Assembly: GCA_028242535.1 (NCBI GenBank)
Contig: JAOJYB010000001.1
Location: 1-64,000, forward strand
Direction of reading: 5' to 3'
Source: Candidatus Nitrosopelagicus sp.
GTDB lineage: Archaea; Thermoproteota; Nitrososphaeria; Nitrososphaerales; Nitrosopumilaceae
DNA: 64,000 nt
How positions within the stretch are numbered: position 1 is the first letter of the stretch; every line of letters starts with the position of its first letter. The translations under genes were made by a program, and so were the position numbers. The notes beneath the pieces are model-generated. The model was not told the origin of the DNA and did not search any database. It worked only from the letters and a program-made list of their open reading frames with translations. Below, piece after piece: positions 55,038 through 63,379 of this stretch.

Positions 55038-55214
55038 ATGGTTATAGAATTAGTTTGTAAAGACTACGGACATGACTGTAATTTTGTCGCCGAAGGTGAA
55101 AATGTTGAGGATGTTATGAAAGAGTTTGGTAAGCATTCGGATGAAGAACATGGATTATGGTATTCGGATGAATCACTAAAACAGATTGTTCAAAACAAGT
55201 ACAATATAAAATGA
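55038..55214 (+). CDS. DUF1059 small protein (58 aa)
   Basis: A short intact gene beginning at the ATG at 55038. The 58-residue product fits DUF1059: an N-terminal C-K-D-Y-G-H-D-C-N-F motif with C7 and C14, then E-G-E-N near 19, and H33 and H38 in a helix ending H-G. The Cys and His positions suggest metal or redox chemistry, though the family has no settled function. A TATA-like CGTATAACTT at 55001 lies 28-37 bases upstream, so it is probably leaderless. It ends 2 bases before the convergent MDR gene. Confidence 0.85.
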   Translation: MVIELVCKDYGHDCNFVAEGENVEDVMKEFGKHSDEEHGLWYSDESLKQIVQNKYNIK

Positions 55215-55216
55215 TT

Positions 55217-56287
55217 TTAAGGTTTTAAAATAATTTTTCCAACTAATCCTTTTCCGTTAAGCATTTTTTTATGAGCATCTACTGCATTCTCAAATGTAAA
55301 AACAGAATCAATAATTACCTTAATCTTTCCTTGACCCATCCAGTGAAAACCTTCTTCCAACTCTGCACGTGTTCCCTGTGTAGAACCTAAAATATTAATT
55401 CCTTTGAAAAAGATGTGACGTAAATCAACTGGTGCATCATATCCAGTTGTAGCACCAGTTGTTACTAGTGTTGAGCCATATTTCAAAAGTGTAAGTTCCT
55501 TGTTGAAATGAGAACCGCCAATGTGTTCAAAAATTACATCAATTCCGGGTGATCCACCATTTAGTTTTACAATTTCTTTGGTAATTGCCCTGACTTCTTT
55601 ATGCCAATCATCTTTTCTATGATCAACAGCATAATCTGCTCCTAATTCTTTTAGTTTTTCTAGTTTTTCTGGGCTTGCAGTTGCAATAACTGTACAACCA
55701 TACAATTTTGCAATTTGAATACCAAATATTCCAACCCCAGAGCTACCACCCATTACAAGAACAATTTGTCCAGGTCTGATTTTTGCCCTTCCAACTAGCA
55801 TATGCCATGAAGTAAGAAGAGTCATCGAAGCCGCTGCCGCTTCATCATAACTAACATTATCAGGAATTTTTATAACATTGATTTCTGGTAGATGTGCAAT
55901 TTCACAATATCCACCCCAAAGTGGACCAGTTTCAAATCCCCAAATTTTTCTGTCCCTACAATCATATTCTCTTCCAGAAGTGCATGCTGAACAAACACGA
56001 CATGACATATTTCCATGTGAAACAACTCTGTCACCAACTTTGATGTTTTTTACATTTTCACCAACGGCGATTACTTCACCTGCTGCATCAGTTCCAGAAA
56101 TATGTGGTAGTGGAACAGCCAAAGGTTTACCTCTCATTCCCCAAATATCATCATAGTTTAGTGCAGCAGCTTTTACACGAAATAATACTTCATTTTGTTT
56201 TACATTTGGTTCAGGAATATCTTTTAGTTTTAGAATTGATGCAAAATCATTATCCTTTGCATATTTTTCATAAACTAGTGCTTTCAT
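55217..56287 (-). CDS. MDR-family zinc-type oxidoreductase
   Basis: A medium-chain dehydrogenase/reductase of 356 residues using NAD(P)H; the nucleotide loop is G-G-S-S-G-V-G near 178. The structural zinc lobe C-x2-C-x2-C-x7-C near residue 98 is complete, but the usual catalytic zinc ligands are absent: N-Y-D-D replaces the C-x-x-D segment and S-G-T-D replaces G-H-E. That mix points away from simple alcohol dehydrogenation and towards enoyl reduction as in quinone or acryloyl-CoA reductases. The substrate cannot be inferred. The UbiD gene starts upstream on the same strand, 6 bases away. Confidence 0.85.
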   Translation of the reverse strand: MKALVYEKYAKDNDFASILKLKDIPEPNVKQNEVLFRVKAAALNYDDIWGMRGKPLAVPLPHISGTDAAGEVIAVGENVKNIKVGDRVVSHGNMSCRVCSACTSGREYDCRDRKIWGFETGPLWGGYCEIAHLPEINVIKIPDNVSYDEAAAASMTLLTSWHMLVGRAKIRPGQIVLVMGGSSGVGIFGIQIAKLYGCTVIATASPEKLEKLKELGADYAVDHRKDDWHKEVRAITKEIVKLNGGSPGIDVIFEHIGGSHFNKELTLLKYGSTLVTTGATTGYDAPVDLRHIFFKGINILGSTQGTRAELEEGFHWMGQGKIKVIIDSVFTFENAVDAHKKMLNGKGLVGKIILKP

Positions 56288-56293
56288 TTTTTA

Positions 56294-57622
56294 TTAATAA
56301 TCATTCAAAGATATTTTATCAAGTTTTGGGATTTTTGCAATTTCAAAACCTTCTTTTCTTTTATTCAGAGGTCTCGTTGCATCAATTCCGAGTTTAGCAG
56401 TCTTAAGATTTTTCTGATCACTAGAAGGATCCAAGCTCGAACCACGAACATTTTTTATTAATACAATATCCTTATCAGCCTGAAATCTAGTTGCCATTGC
56501 ATATTCAACCTGGTCAGAGCTTGATGGATCAATATCATCATCAACAACTGTAACCATTTTTAGAGAACGATGAGATGCAAAAATTTCATTAATTATTTTT
56601 TTTACATTTGTAGAAGGTGTTTTTGATATTTGTGCTACAGCGTGAAGCCAATGTGAACCTCCATTAGACAATATTACTTGGTTAGTTCTAGGGAACTTTT
56701 TCTTTATTATTCCATTAAGTTTTGATTCGATCGGCATTCCCATTAACAAATGATGTTCTCCAAATCCAGATAAAATATCATGAAAAATTGGATTATTTCT
56801 ATAGTACATTTTTTCTAATTCAAAGAGTGGTTGTTCCCTTGGATGATCATATGTACGCAACATTTCAACCATCCATTCTTTATCAGTTCTATCTTGGAGT
56901 ATTTTTCCTTCCATAACAATTTCAGTGCCTGATGGGACATGCATTCCAGAATATGGACATTTTGAGAGGGTCAATTTTTTGCCTAATAATGAATTTGCTA
57001 TATTTAGTTCATCTTTTCCCCAGTCTGCCTGATAAGCACCTGCAATGGATATTGCTGGATGAACGCCTACAGTAATTGCAACTTTAAGATCTTCACCATG
57101 TTCTTTTGCATTAATGAAATTTCTATGTGAATGGCGTCCCTCAACCATTCTAATTGAGAAATGTTTTCTATCAACTGGCATTAATCTATGAAATGCAGAA
57201 TTCTGTGTTTTGAATTCATAGTTTTGAGAATAAACTATAGCAGATGTGATAAATGGGCCAGATTCTTTCTCAAAATGTGTAACAATAGGAAGTTCTGAGA
57301 GATCATTTGAAAAGTTTTCAAAAAATTTCCCATCGGATATGATTTTTGGTTTTTTTGCATTTTTGATTGAAGAGTAAATTGATTCATGTATTTTATTTTC
57401 TTTTGCATTTACTGCTAGCGCGAATCTTTTTCGCGTACCAACTAAATTACTAACTAATTTGAAATTATTTTGTTTTATATTTTCAAAAAGTAATGCTGAA
57501 CTTTTATCGGCTTTTGCAGTAATTCCTGCGATTTCAAATTTTGTTGAAACCTTTTTTTTGATGATTTTTAGTTCTTTAGATTTTTTTAGTTTGGATATGT
57601 ATTCACGTAAGTCTCCAGTCAT
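56294..57622 (-). CDS. UbiD-family decarboxylase
   Basis: A 442-residue prenylated-FMN-dependent decarboxylase. Recognisable pieces are L-R-E-Y-I near the start, V-G-T-R-K-R near 60, the R-M-V-E-G-R-H cofactor region near 157, G-V-H-P-A near 184, and E-I-V-M-E-G near 232, which holds the catalytic Glu. The length fits the family. In archaea one UbiD clade is anhydromevalonate-phosphate decarboxylase of the modified mevalonate pathway; since this genome encodes HMG-CoA reductase (29332) and needs isoprenoid lipids, that is a strong candidate role. It overlaps the 110-residue gene upstream by 4 bases, implying joint expression. Confidence 0.9.
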   Translation of the reverse strand: MTGDLREYISKLKKSKELKIIKKKVSTKFEIAGITAKADKSSALLFENIKQNNFKLVSNLVGTRKRFALAVNAKENKIHESIYSSIKNAKKPKIISDGKFFENFSNDLSELPIVTHFEKESGPFITSAIVYSQNYEFKTQNSAFHRLMPVDRKHFSIRMVEGRHSHRNFINAKEHGEDLKVAITVGVHPAISIAGAYQADWGKDELNIANSLLGKKLTLSKCPYSGMHVPSGTEIVMEGKILQDRTDKEWMVEMLRTYDHPREQPLFELEKMYYRNNPIFHDILSGFGEHHLLMGMPIESKLNGIIKKKFPRTNQVILSNGGSHWLHAVAQISKTPSTNVKKIINEIFASHRSLKMVTVVDDDIDPSSSDQVEYAMATRFQADKDIVLIKNVRGSSLDPSSDQKNLKTAKLGIDATRPLNKRKEGFEIAKIPKLDKISLNDY

Positions 57623-57951
57623 TGAGTAATTTCTCCCATTATTTCATGCATTAATTGTTTTGTAGTATTATTATCTAATGATCTTTCAAAATTCGCAGTA
57701 ACAAGACATATGCCTTTTAAAAAAGATGAAATTTTTTCAGATAATAATTTCAAAAAAAGTTCTTCGGATTTAGTCGGTATAATAATGGAAGTTGATGGGA
57801 CAGGTCCAGAGCTAATGGATATTAGCATTGGACCAATTTTGGGAGAATTTTCAGAGATGGAGATTATCATTCCATTTTCAAAATTTAGCATGTTAACTAG
57901 GAAAGTGCGATTCTCGTATGCAATTGTCTTTGTATTACAACCAGTTTCCAC
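57619..57951 (-). CDS. small protein overlapping ubiD, possibly PAC3/PAC4-like
   Basis: A 110-residue soluble protein. The predicted order is strand-strand-strand (with P-K-I-G-P-M-L-I-S-I-S near 37), strand (I-I-I-P), long helix, strand (I-C-L-V-T-A-N) and C-terminal helix. This succession, and the G-x-M at the turn, resembles the small proteasome-assembly chaperones PAC3/PAC4, but identity is low and I hold it as a suggestion. The TGA overlaps the ubiD start as ATGA. No cysteine pattern or membrane span. Confidence 0.6.
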   Translation of the reverse strand: METGCNTKTIAYENRTFLVNMLNFENGMIISISENSPKIGPMLISISSGPVPSTSIIIPTKSEELFLKLLSEKISSFLKGICLVTANFERSLDNNTTKQLMHEIMGEITQ

Positions 57952-57967
57952 AACAAGACTTTTTCAA

Positions 57968-58405
57968 TTATGCCTTTATTGCTATCGGTTCAGACTTTGC
58001 GTCGAATGCGTCTTTGATTAGATCTCTTGCCTTTTTGATAGTTATGCGTTCTTCAGATTTTCTGAGTTCTTCAACAGTCTTTGTTTTTGTCCATCCTTCA
58101 GAGACAGCAGTTTCTAATGTTGTTTTAACAAAATCAGATGATTCTACTGAAACTGTTGCAACTTGTGCCACCTCAATAGTTTGAGATTTAATAGCTGCGT
58201 CAGCTTCAACTCTTGCTCGGAGTTTTGCTTTATATTTCAAATTACGTGGTTTGGTTCTTAATCGGTAACCACAGCATGGGCACCAAAGTCCTTCCCAGTT
58301 AATGAATATTTCACAGATTTGACAACGTCTTTGACCAGATGCATAACGCCCAGTGCCTACTGGTTTTTGTGCTTTGTATCTAGAACAGATTCCCTTACAT
58401 GTCAT
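57968..58405 (-). CDS. lineage-specific zinc-ribbon protein
   Basis: A 145-residue protein. C3 and C7 come first; then C28-x2-C31 and C42-x2-C45 form a zinc ribbon with aromatic residues between, followed by a strongly basic stretch to about 70. The C-terminal 70 residues are helical and end A-I-K-A. The conserved look of the N-terminal 60 residues recalls a family I associate with Nitrosopumilales, without known function. The basic ribbon suggests nucleic-acid binding. A TATA-like TTTTATATAG lies about 30-40 bases upstream of the ATG. The 169-base gap upstream of it is very AT-rich and shows no gene. Confidence 0.7.
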   Translation of the reverse strand: MTCKGICSRYKAQKPVGTGRYASGQRRCQICEIFINWEGLWCPCCGYRLRTKPRNLKYKAKLRARVEADAAIKSQTIEVAQVATVSVESSDFVKTTLETAVSEGWTKTKTVEELRKSEERITIKKARDLIKDAFDAKSEPIAIKA

Positions 58406-58574
58406 TTTTTATCTAAATATTGTAGAATTTACAACTATATAAAACAGATCTAACAATTTTTTACAAAAAAATTGATTTTTAATGTAAAAAATTTATTGAT
58501 TTATATAGAAAAATGAATCAATTTCAAAAAAAATGGAATTATCTATAAATATCTTTGTGTTTTTGGACTTTGTA

Positions 58575-59212
58575 CTAACCGGTAATTGAGAGTGGTAAAA
58601 CAGATTTTGGAATTCCACTTCTTTGTGAAATGAATTGGGCAGATAACATATCCCTTTTTCCACGTTGGTTATGATTTTTAATTTTGAATGTAGTACTTGA
58701 TTCATCAACAAATTCAATTTCAAACTTGGAACAGAATTTCAAATTTAACATTTGAAGAATTCTATTAGCAGTTTTCATATCACCATTGCCAATTTTAACA
58801 ATCTTTCTAGAAGCTGGTAATTCAGCCAAAATGGAAATCAAGTACTGGATCAATTTATCAAGTGAAACAAAAAATGCTCTAGCAATTTCATTTTCTAAAT
58901 ATGTTACAGAAACACCAATTCTCTGACCAGGGTCAATTCCTAGAACTAGCTTACTATAGTTGGTAGATGAATTGAGCATTTTTGTTATGATTCCTTTTAC
59001 AACAATTGGATCTTTACTAATAATTTCGTCAAATAGTATGGGTGTTGAGATTTGTTTTGGGGCCTCTTTTTCAGTAGTGACTATCAAATCACCGTCAAAA
59101 TCATCAATTTCACTAGGTAATATTGAATCAAATGGAATAGATAATTCCTTGAAAATTTTGGATAGTTTGAAATAGGGTTTTCCATACTCTGTAGCTATTC
59201 CAATTTTTGCAT
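58575..59212 (-). CDS. RuvX/RuvC-like RNase H-fold protein with disrupted 5' end
   Basis: The catalytic part has the RuvC/YqgF pattern: L-G-I-D-P-G-Q with the first Asp, V-D-E-S-S-T with the acidic second motif, and K-R-D-M-L-S-A near the C terminus. The first standard in-frame start is a TTG at 59087, but the frame remains convincingly coding for about 40 codons further upstream (K-I-G-I-A-T-E-Y-G-K-P onward). The ATG at 59212 would start this segment if the run of five A after ATGC were six; as read it is out of frame. A TATA-like TATAGTTATA lies about 26-35 bases ahead of that ATG, which supports it as the ancestral start. Sequence error, slippage or a true mutation are all possible. The role is probably in nucleic-acid metabolism. 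Confidence 0.65.
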
Positions 59213-59341
59213 TTTCTATACGAATAATACTTTTGGTATAACTATAACAAATTTAGTAGTTTTGGGCGTAAATTTTCTACATAATTTGTCAAAAATTCTT
59301 CTAAAATAGAAAGATTGTATTGTAAAAGTGAATAAAAGATT

Positions 59342-59671
59342 TTAGGCTTTTAGAATTGTCTCTACAGCACCATCTACAGCAGAATCAAAGTTAGAATCAA
59401 TGTTTTTTTGAATTTCACTAATTTTTGATTCTCCATCTTGGGCAATTTTCTGAGATTCAGATTCTGCTTTAGATTTAGAGTCAGAAACAAGAGATTCTGC
59501 CTCAGAATTGGCCATTTTTCGTGTTTGTTCAAGAAGGGAATCAATCTCTTTTTGAGCAATAGAATTTAGTGATTTTTTCATATCAGCCAAACTAAGATTT
59601 ACAGAGTCAATTTCAGATTCTAGTTCCGATAAGGATTTGATAATTACATCAACTTTGGTAGTTTGGCTCAT
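59342..59671 (-). CDS. coiled-coil protein, possible A-type ATP synthase stalk subunit
   Basis: A 109-residue protein that is helical almost throughout, with heptads from about residue 10 to 95 and many Ala, Ser, Lys and Glu. The C-terminal phrase ending A-V-E-T-I-L-K-A resembles the end of the peripheral-stalk subunit H/G of A/V-type ATPases. No other ATPase gene is near, so the assignment is weak. It lies 35 bases after the NAC gene on the same strand. Confidence 0.55.
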   Translation of the reverse strand: MSQTTKVDVIIKSLSELESEIDSVNLSLADMKKSLNSIAQKEIDSLLEQTRKMANSEAESLVSDSKSKAESESQKIAQDGESKISEIQKNIDSNFDSAVDGAVETILKA

Positions 59672-59706
59672 TTTGATTTTTTCCTCTTATTCCATTATTA
59701 AAATCT

Positions 59707-60054
59707 TCAATTCGTGGTAAGTAGTAGGATCGCTCTTGCTAGATCGCCTTCAGATTCTGCTAATGCATTTTTGGCTGCTTCTTCATCAACATTTGCCTGC
59801 TGACATACAAGTGATATATCATCATCGCTGAAAATTTGTACCTCTAATTCCTTTTCCTCTATGTTTTCAGCCACTACTTGAAATATTGAATTATCTTTAG
59901 ATTTCATTTCAGTAACTGAAGGTTTGCTAATTATGATCTCTTTTTTGTCAGTCTTGATGATTACTTCTTGAACATTTTGAACCTCTTCCATATCAAGACC
60001 CATTTTATCCATCATTCTTCGCATTTCGCGATTTCCGCCACGTCCACCCATCAT
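59707..60054 (-). CDS. nac: nascent polypeptide-associated complex protein
   Basis: The ribosome-associated chaperone of archaea, which forms homodimers. The 115 residues contain the ribosome-contact segment (R-E-M-R-R-M-M-D-K-M-G), the NAC beta domain (about 25-75) and a C-terminal UBA domain (about 80-113, with A-L-A-E-S-E-G-D-L-A-R-A). The length matches archaeal NAC. The start overlaps the PUA gene stop as ATGA. Confidence 0.95.
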   Translation of the reverse strand: MMGGRGGNREMRRMMDKMGLDMEEVQNVQEVIIKTDKKEIIISKPSVTEMKSKDNSIFQVVAENIEEKELEVQIFSDDDISLVCQQANVDEEAAKNALAESEGDLARAILLLTTN

Positions 60055-60527
60055 ATTTTATCACCATCATTCTGAGATTTTAAACTATCCCGAACTCTAA
60101 TTGCCATACCTCTAGATTGAGTCTTTATCATATTTGAAGAAAGAATTGATTTTCCAACAGCGATTATCTGTTTTTTGAAAAATATAGGCACGTCTGAGCC
60201 GATTTCTATCTTTGAACCACATTTTTTGACATGTTGACAAAAAACTGATTTTCCTTGTTCAACAAATGGCTTTGAATCAGCATCAACTTCAATGCAATAA
60301 TTATCCACGAATTTTTTATTTTTTGAAAAACGTTCAGCACAGTAAATGGACATTGCAATTCCACCATCTGTACGTGGAGTAAAAAATAACAAACCATTAT
60401 GATATACTGCTCGAATTCTTCCGGTCTTTTTTGACATTTTGAAATCAATATCCTTTGGAATGTTCTTTGAAACTCCATTTCCAAATAATGCATCAACTGA
60501 ATGAGATATTTTTTCAAATCTGTCCAT
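60051..60527 (-). CDS. PUA-domain RNA-binding protein
   Basis: A 158-residue protein with an N-terminal domain of about 75 residues and a C-terminal PUA domain (about 76-150). The PUA signature is V-E-Q-G-K-S-V-F near 89, D-V-P-I-F near 113 and R-G-M-A-I-R-V near 140. PUA domains bind tRNA or rRNA. Its overlap with nac (4 bases) is a common archaeal arrangement and suggests a ribosome-linked role. There is no catalytic domain. Confidence 0.85.
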   Translation of the reverse strand: MDRFEKISHSVDALFGNGVSKNIPKDIDFKMSKKTGRIRAVYHNGLLFFTPRTDGGIAMSIYCAERFSKNKKFVDNYCIEVDADSKPFVEQGKSVFCQHVKKCGSKIEIGSDVPIFFKKQIIAVGKSILSSNMIKTQSRGMAIRVRDSLKSQNDGDKI

Positions 60528-60701
60528 GGGATTTGGGAATTATTTCGTAAATATTAGTCTAAGAGAAAAAATGATACAAAAGTATGAAGTTAGGCACAAA
60601 AAATGGCTCAAAATGATATTAATCGCACATTAAAACACATAGATCACAAAAAAAGACATGTTTTTGACAAAAAACCATATATTTATTAATTCTATATAGT
60701 A

Positions 60702-61754
60702 ATGCGGATTATGACAGATAAGGGTCAAATAAGAAAAATCCAGTTTACAGGAAAATCATCTTACATTGTATCATTACCAAAAGATTGGATTAAAGAACAA
60801 GGTCTAAAACAAGGAGACCAAGTTACAGTTGAAAGAAATGGAAGTACTGTTTTAGAAGTAAAGCCAGTCAATTTTGGAAAATCATCAGGAGATGAATCTT
60901 CTAATCTTATAATTTCACCTGAAGATGATAAATCATCCATAGTTAGAAAACTCATAGCGTTATACTTTTTGAATTCAAAAACAATCAATGTAAAACCGAA
61001 AACAGGGACACGAATTTCTCCAACTCATAGAATTGCAATCAGAGACGCTGTCAAAAAGGTCCTAATGGGTTCTGAAATTACAGCAGATTCTACAGATGGA
61101 ATAACGGTTCAAGTGTTAATCAATTTAGTGGAATTATCAGTTGATGGGGCTTTCAAAAGAATGCTATCTATGGCAAAATCTATGCAAACAGATGCTTTAC
61201 TATCTCTAAAAGAGAACAACGATGAACTGGCACAAGAGGTCATCAACTCAGATGACGATGTAGATAGATTTGGTTTCTATATAATTAGACAATTAACAAT
61301 AGCCATTGAAAATCAACACATGCTTGAAGAGATGGGCTTCAAAAATTCAAGAGATTGTTTGGGATATCGTGTCATTGTAAAAAACATAGAAAGAATTGGA
61401 GATCATGCAGTAACCTTAGCACAAGATGCCATAGATATCAAAAAACCAATCAAAGGTAAGATAATGATCAGCATTGAAAAAATGAATGAATTTGCACTAA
61501 CAGTTGTGGATAATGCATGTTTGGCTTTATTCAAAAATGATTATCTAGAGGCGGAAAATGCAATCAGCGAATCAAGTAATATCAAAAAATATGAAGATGG
61601 TGTTCTAAAAGCCCTAGAGCAATCAAAGAACTCTGAAGAGGTTTTTAGAGTTAGAAGAATTGCTGAAAATATACGAAGAATTGCCGAATATGCAAGCGAT
61701 ATTGGAGAAATTGTTCTAAACATGAATATTGAGAAAGCTATCAAGAAAAACTAG
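60702..61754 (+). CDS. phoU: AbrB-PhoU phosphate uptake regulator
   Basis: A 350-residue protein joining an N-terminal SpoVT/AbrB DNA-binding domain (about 8-55, with S-L-P-K-D-W and Q-G-D-Q-V) to a PhoU domain of two three-helix bundles (about 115-340), which holds E-x-x-x-D motifs for metal binding, one in R-I-G-D-H-A. This fusion is common in archaea and controls phosphate-transport or related genes. The ATG at 60702 or the one at 60711 could be used. A TATA-like CATATATTTA lies about 20-30 bases ahead. It leads a run phoU-hflX-trm56-tfe. Confidence 0.9.
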   Translation: MRIMTDKGQIRKIQFTGKSSYIVSLPKDWIKEQGLKQGDQVTVERNGSTVLEVKPVNFGKSSGDESSNLIISPEDDKSSIVRKLIALYFLNSKTINVKPKTGTRISPTHRIAIRDAVKKVLMGSEITADSTDGITVQVLINLVELSVDGAFKRMLSMAKSMQTDALLSLKENNDELAQEVINSDDDVDRFGFYIIRQLTIAIENQHMLEEMGFKNSRDCLGYRVIVKNIERIGDHAVTLAQDAIDIKKPIKGKIMISIEKMNEFALTVVDNACLALFKNDYLEAENAISESSNIKKYEDGVLKALEQSKNSEEVFRVRRIAENIRRIAEYASDIGEIVLNMNIEKAIKKN

Positions 61755-61762
61755 AGAAAATT

Positions 61763-62830
61763 TTGAAATCATGCATTTTAATCACATATGTGAATGAAAA
61801 TATCAGTTCAGAGGCAAAATCCCTGTGTGAGGCAGCCCAATATAACATACTTTACACGATAAAAGTAGAAAATTTACAAAAAAGACAATACGGGATTAGC
61901 GAATCAAAAATTGAGGAATTAGAAGAGAAAATTGAGAAATTAAAACCAAATGTTATAGTATTTGATGAACTTTTGAAACCAAATCAAAATTACAGACTTG
62001 CAGAAAAATTAAAGATAGAAATTGTAGATAGAGAATCCTTAATTTTAGAAATTTTTGAAAATAGAGCAAGTAGTGCAGAATCAAAGTTGCAAGTAAAATT
62101 AGCACAGCTACGATATGAAAGGGCTAGAGCTAAAGAACGAGTCAGATTGGCAAAAGGTGGGGAACAACCTGGCTTTATGGGAATTGGAAAATATGATATT
62201 GATGCATATTATGATGACATTAAAAATAGAGGTAAAGTAATTAAAGGAAAATTAGAAAAAGCAGGAAAACAAAGAGCGTTACACAGACAAGGAAGAGACA
62301 GATTAGGATTTAAAACAATTTCATTGGCAGGTTATACATCTTCAGGAAAAACTACTCTATTCAATAGTGTAACTGGAGAGACAAAAGAAAGAAGTGCATC
62401 ATTATTTACGACATTAACAACTACAACACGAAGATTAAAGCTTGGAAGAGAAATTTCATTGATTACAGATACAGTAGGTTTCATCAGTAAATTGCCTGCA
62501 TACATGATTGATGCATTCAGATCTACATTAGAAGAATTACTTTTTACAGACATAATTTTGTTAATGATAGATTCATTAGATGATGATGAATTAATGAAAA
62601 AGAAATTTTCTACCTGTTATAAAACACTAGTTGAACTAGGAGTAGAAAGGAAAAATATGGTTTTTCTATTTAACAAATCAGAATCAATAGATGATAAAAA
62701 AATATTACATATTATGAATAATTTAAAAATTGAGGAAATTGAGAACTGTTTAGACATATCAGCACTTACTGGAAAAAATCTTGTAGAACTAAAACAATTA
62801 TTACAAGAAAGACTTTATGGGAAAAATTAA
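61763..62830 (+). CDS. hflX: GTPase HflX
   Basis: A ribosome-associated GTPase of 355 residues. The N-terminal HflX domain (1-165) ends in a coiled coil and the R-L-A-K-G-G segment before G-F-M-G-I-G. The G domain starts near 190 with G-Y-T-S-S-G-K-T-T (G1), D-T-V-G-F-I (G3), and N-K-S-E at G4, where N-K-x-D is usual. The start is a TTG at 61763, since no ATG or GTG lies near the expected N terminus. It follows phoU by 8 bases. Confidence 0.92.
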   Translation: MKSCILITYVNENISSEAKSLCEAAQYNILYTIKVENLQKRQYGISESKIEELEEKIEKLKPNVIVFDELLKPNQNYRLAEKLKIEIVDRESLILEIFENRASSAESKLQVKLAQLRYERARAKERVRLAKGGEQPGFMGIGKYDIDAYYDDIKNRGKVIKGKLEKAGKQRALHRQGRDRLGFKTISLAGYTSSGKTTLFNSVTGETKERSASLFTTLTTTTRRLKLGREISLITDTVGFISKLPAYMIDAFRSTLEELLFTDIILLMIDSLDDDELMKKKFSTCYKTLVELGVERKNMVFLFNKSESIDDKKILHIMNNLKIEEIENCLDISALTGKNLVELKQLLQERLYGKN

Positions 62831-62834
62831 TAAA

Positions 62835-63353
62835 ATGAAAATCGAAGTTTTAAGAATTGGTCAGAGAGTTATACGAGATGACAGAGTTACAACTCATGTT
62901 GCATTAGTTGCTAGAGCATTTGGAGCATCAAAAATTTACATGAATGAAGTTGATCCTGAGATTGAAAATACAATTAAAAAAATGAATAAGACATGGGGAG
63001 GTGAGTTCGAGGTTGAATTTTTTGAGGATTGGAAAAAGGTTCTAAACTCAAAAATTCATGAATTCAAAATTGTCCATTTGACAATGTATGGAGAGAAAAT
63101 TGATGATGTTGCAAAAGATATTAGAAAAAATCAAAATATTTTGATTGTGGTAGGGGCAGAAAAGGTGCCTAGAGCAATATATGATAAATCTGATTATAAT
63201 GTCTCAGTTTCAAATCAGCCACATTCAGAAATTAGTGCATTGGCGATTGTTTTAGATCGATTATACAAAGGAAAACAATTTGATATTAAATTCAAGAATT
63301 CAATACGAAGAATCATCCCTACTAAAAAAGGGAAAAAAGTGATTTCAAAGTAA
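62835..63353 (+). CDS. trm56: tRNA (cytidine(56)-2'-O)-methyltransferase Trm56
   Basis: A SPOUT methyltransferase that 2'-O-methylates C56 in the T loop of archaeal tRNAs. The N terminus M-K-I-E-V-L-R-I-G-Q-R and D-D-R-V-T-T-H-V are diagnostic; V-V-G-A-E-K-V-P is the knotted SAM site, and the S-N-Q-P-H-S-E segment is typical. The start is the ATG at 62835, four bases after the hflX stop; a frame opening at 62817 would add six residues inside hflX. Length 172. Confidence 0.94.
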   Translation: MKIEVLRIGQRVIRDDRVTTHVALVARAFGASKIYMNEVDPEIENTIKKMNKTWGGEFEVEFFEDWKKVLNSKIHEFKIVHLTMYGEKIDDVAKDIRKNQNILIVVGAEKVPRAIYDKSDYNVSVSNQPHSEISALAIVLDRLYKGKQFDIKFKNSIRRIIPTKKGKKVISK

Positions 63354-63379
63354 AAATAGAGGGCAGAATGTGAGGAAAT

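Noticed and set aside
58454-58474. Inverted repeat CAATTTTTT...AAAAAATTG in the gap before the zinc-ribbon gene
   Set aside because: The region is almost pure A/T, where such repeats arise by chance, and it lies at no useful distance from a start or stop.
60528-60701. Possible C/D box RNA in the 174-base gap before phoU (TGATA-like motifs)
   Set aside because: No proper C and D boxes occur as a pair with the right spacing; I see only the phoU promoter there.
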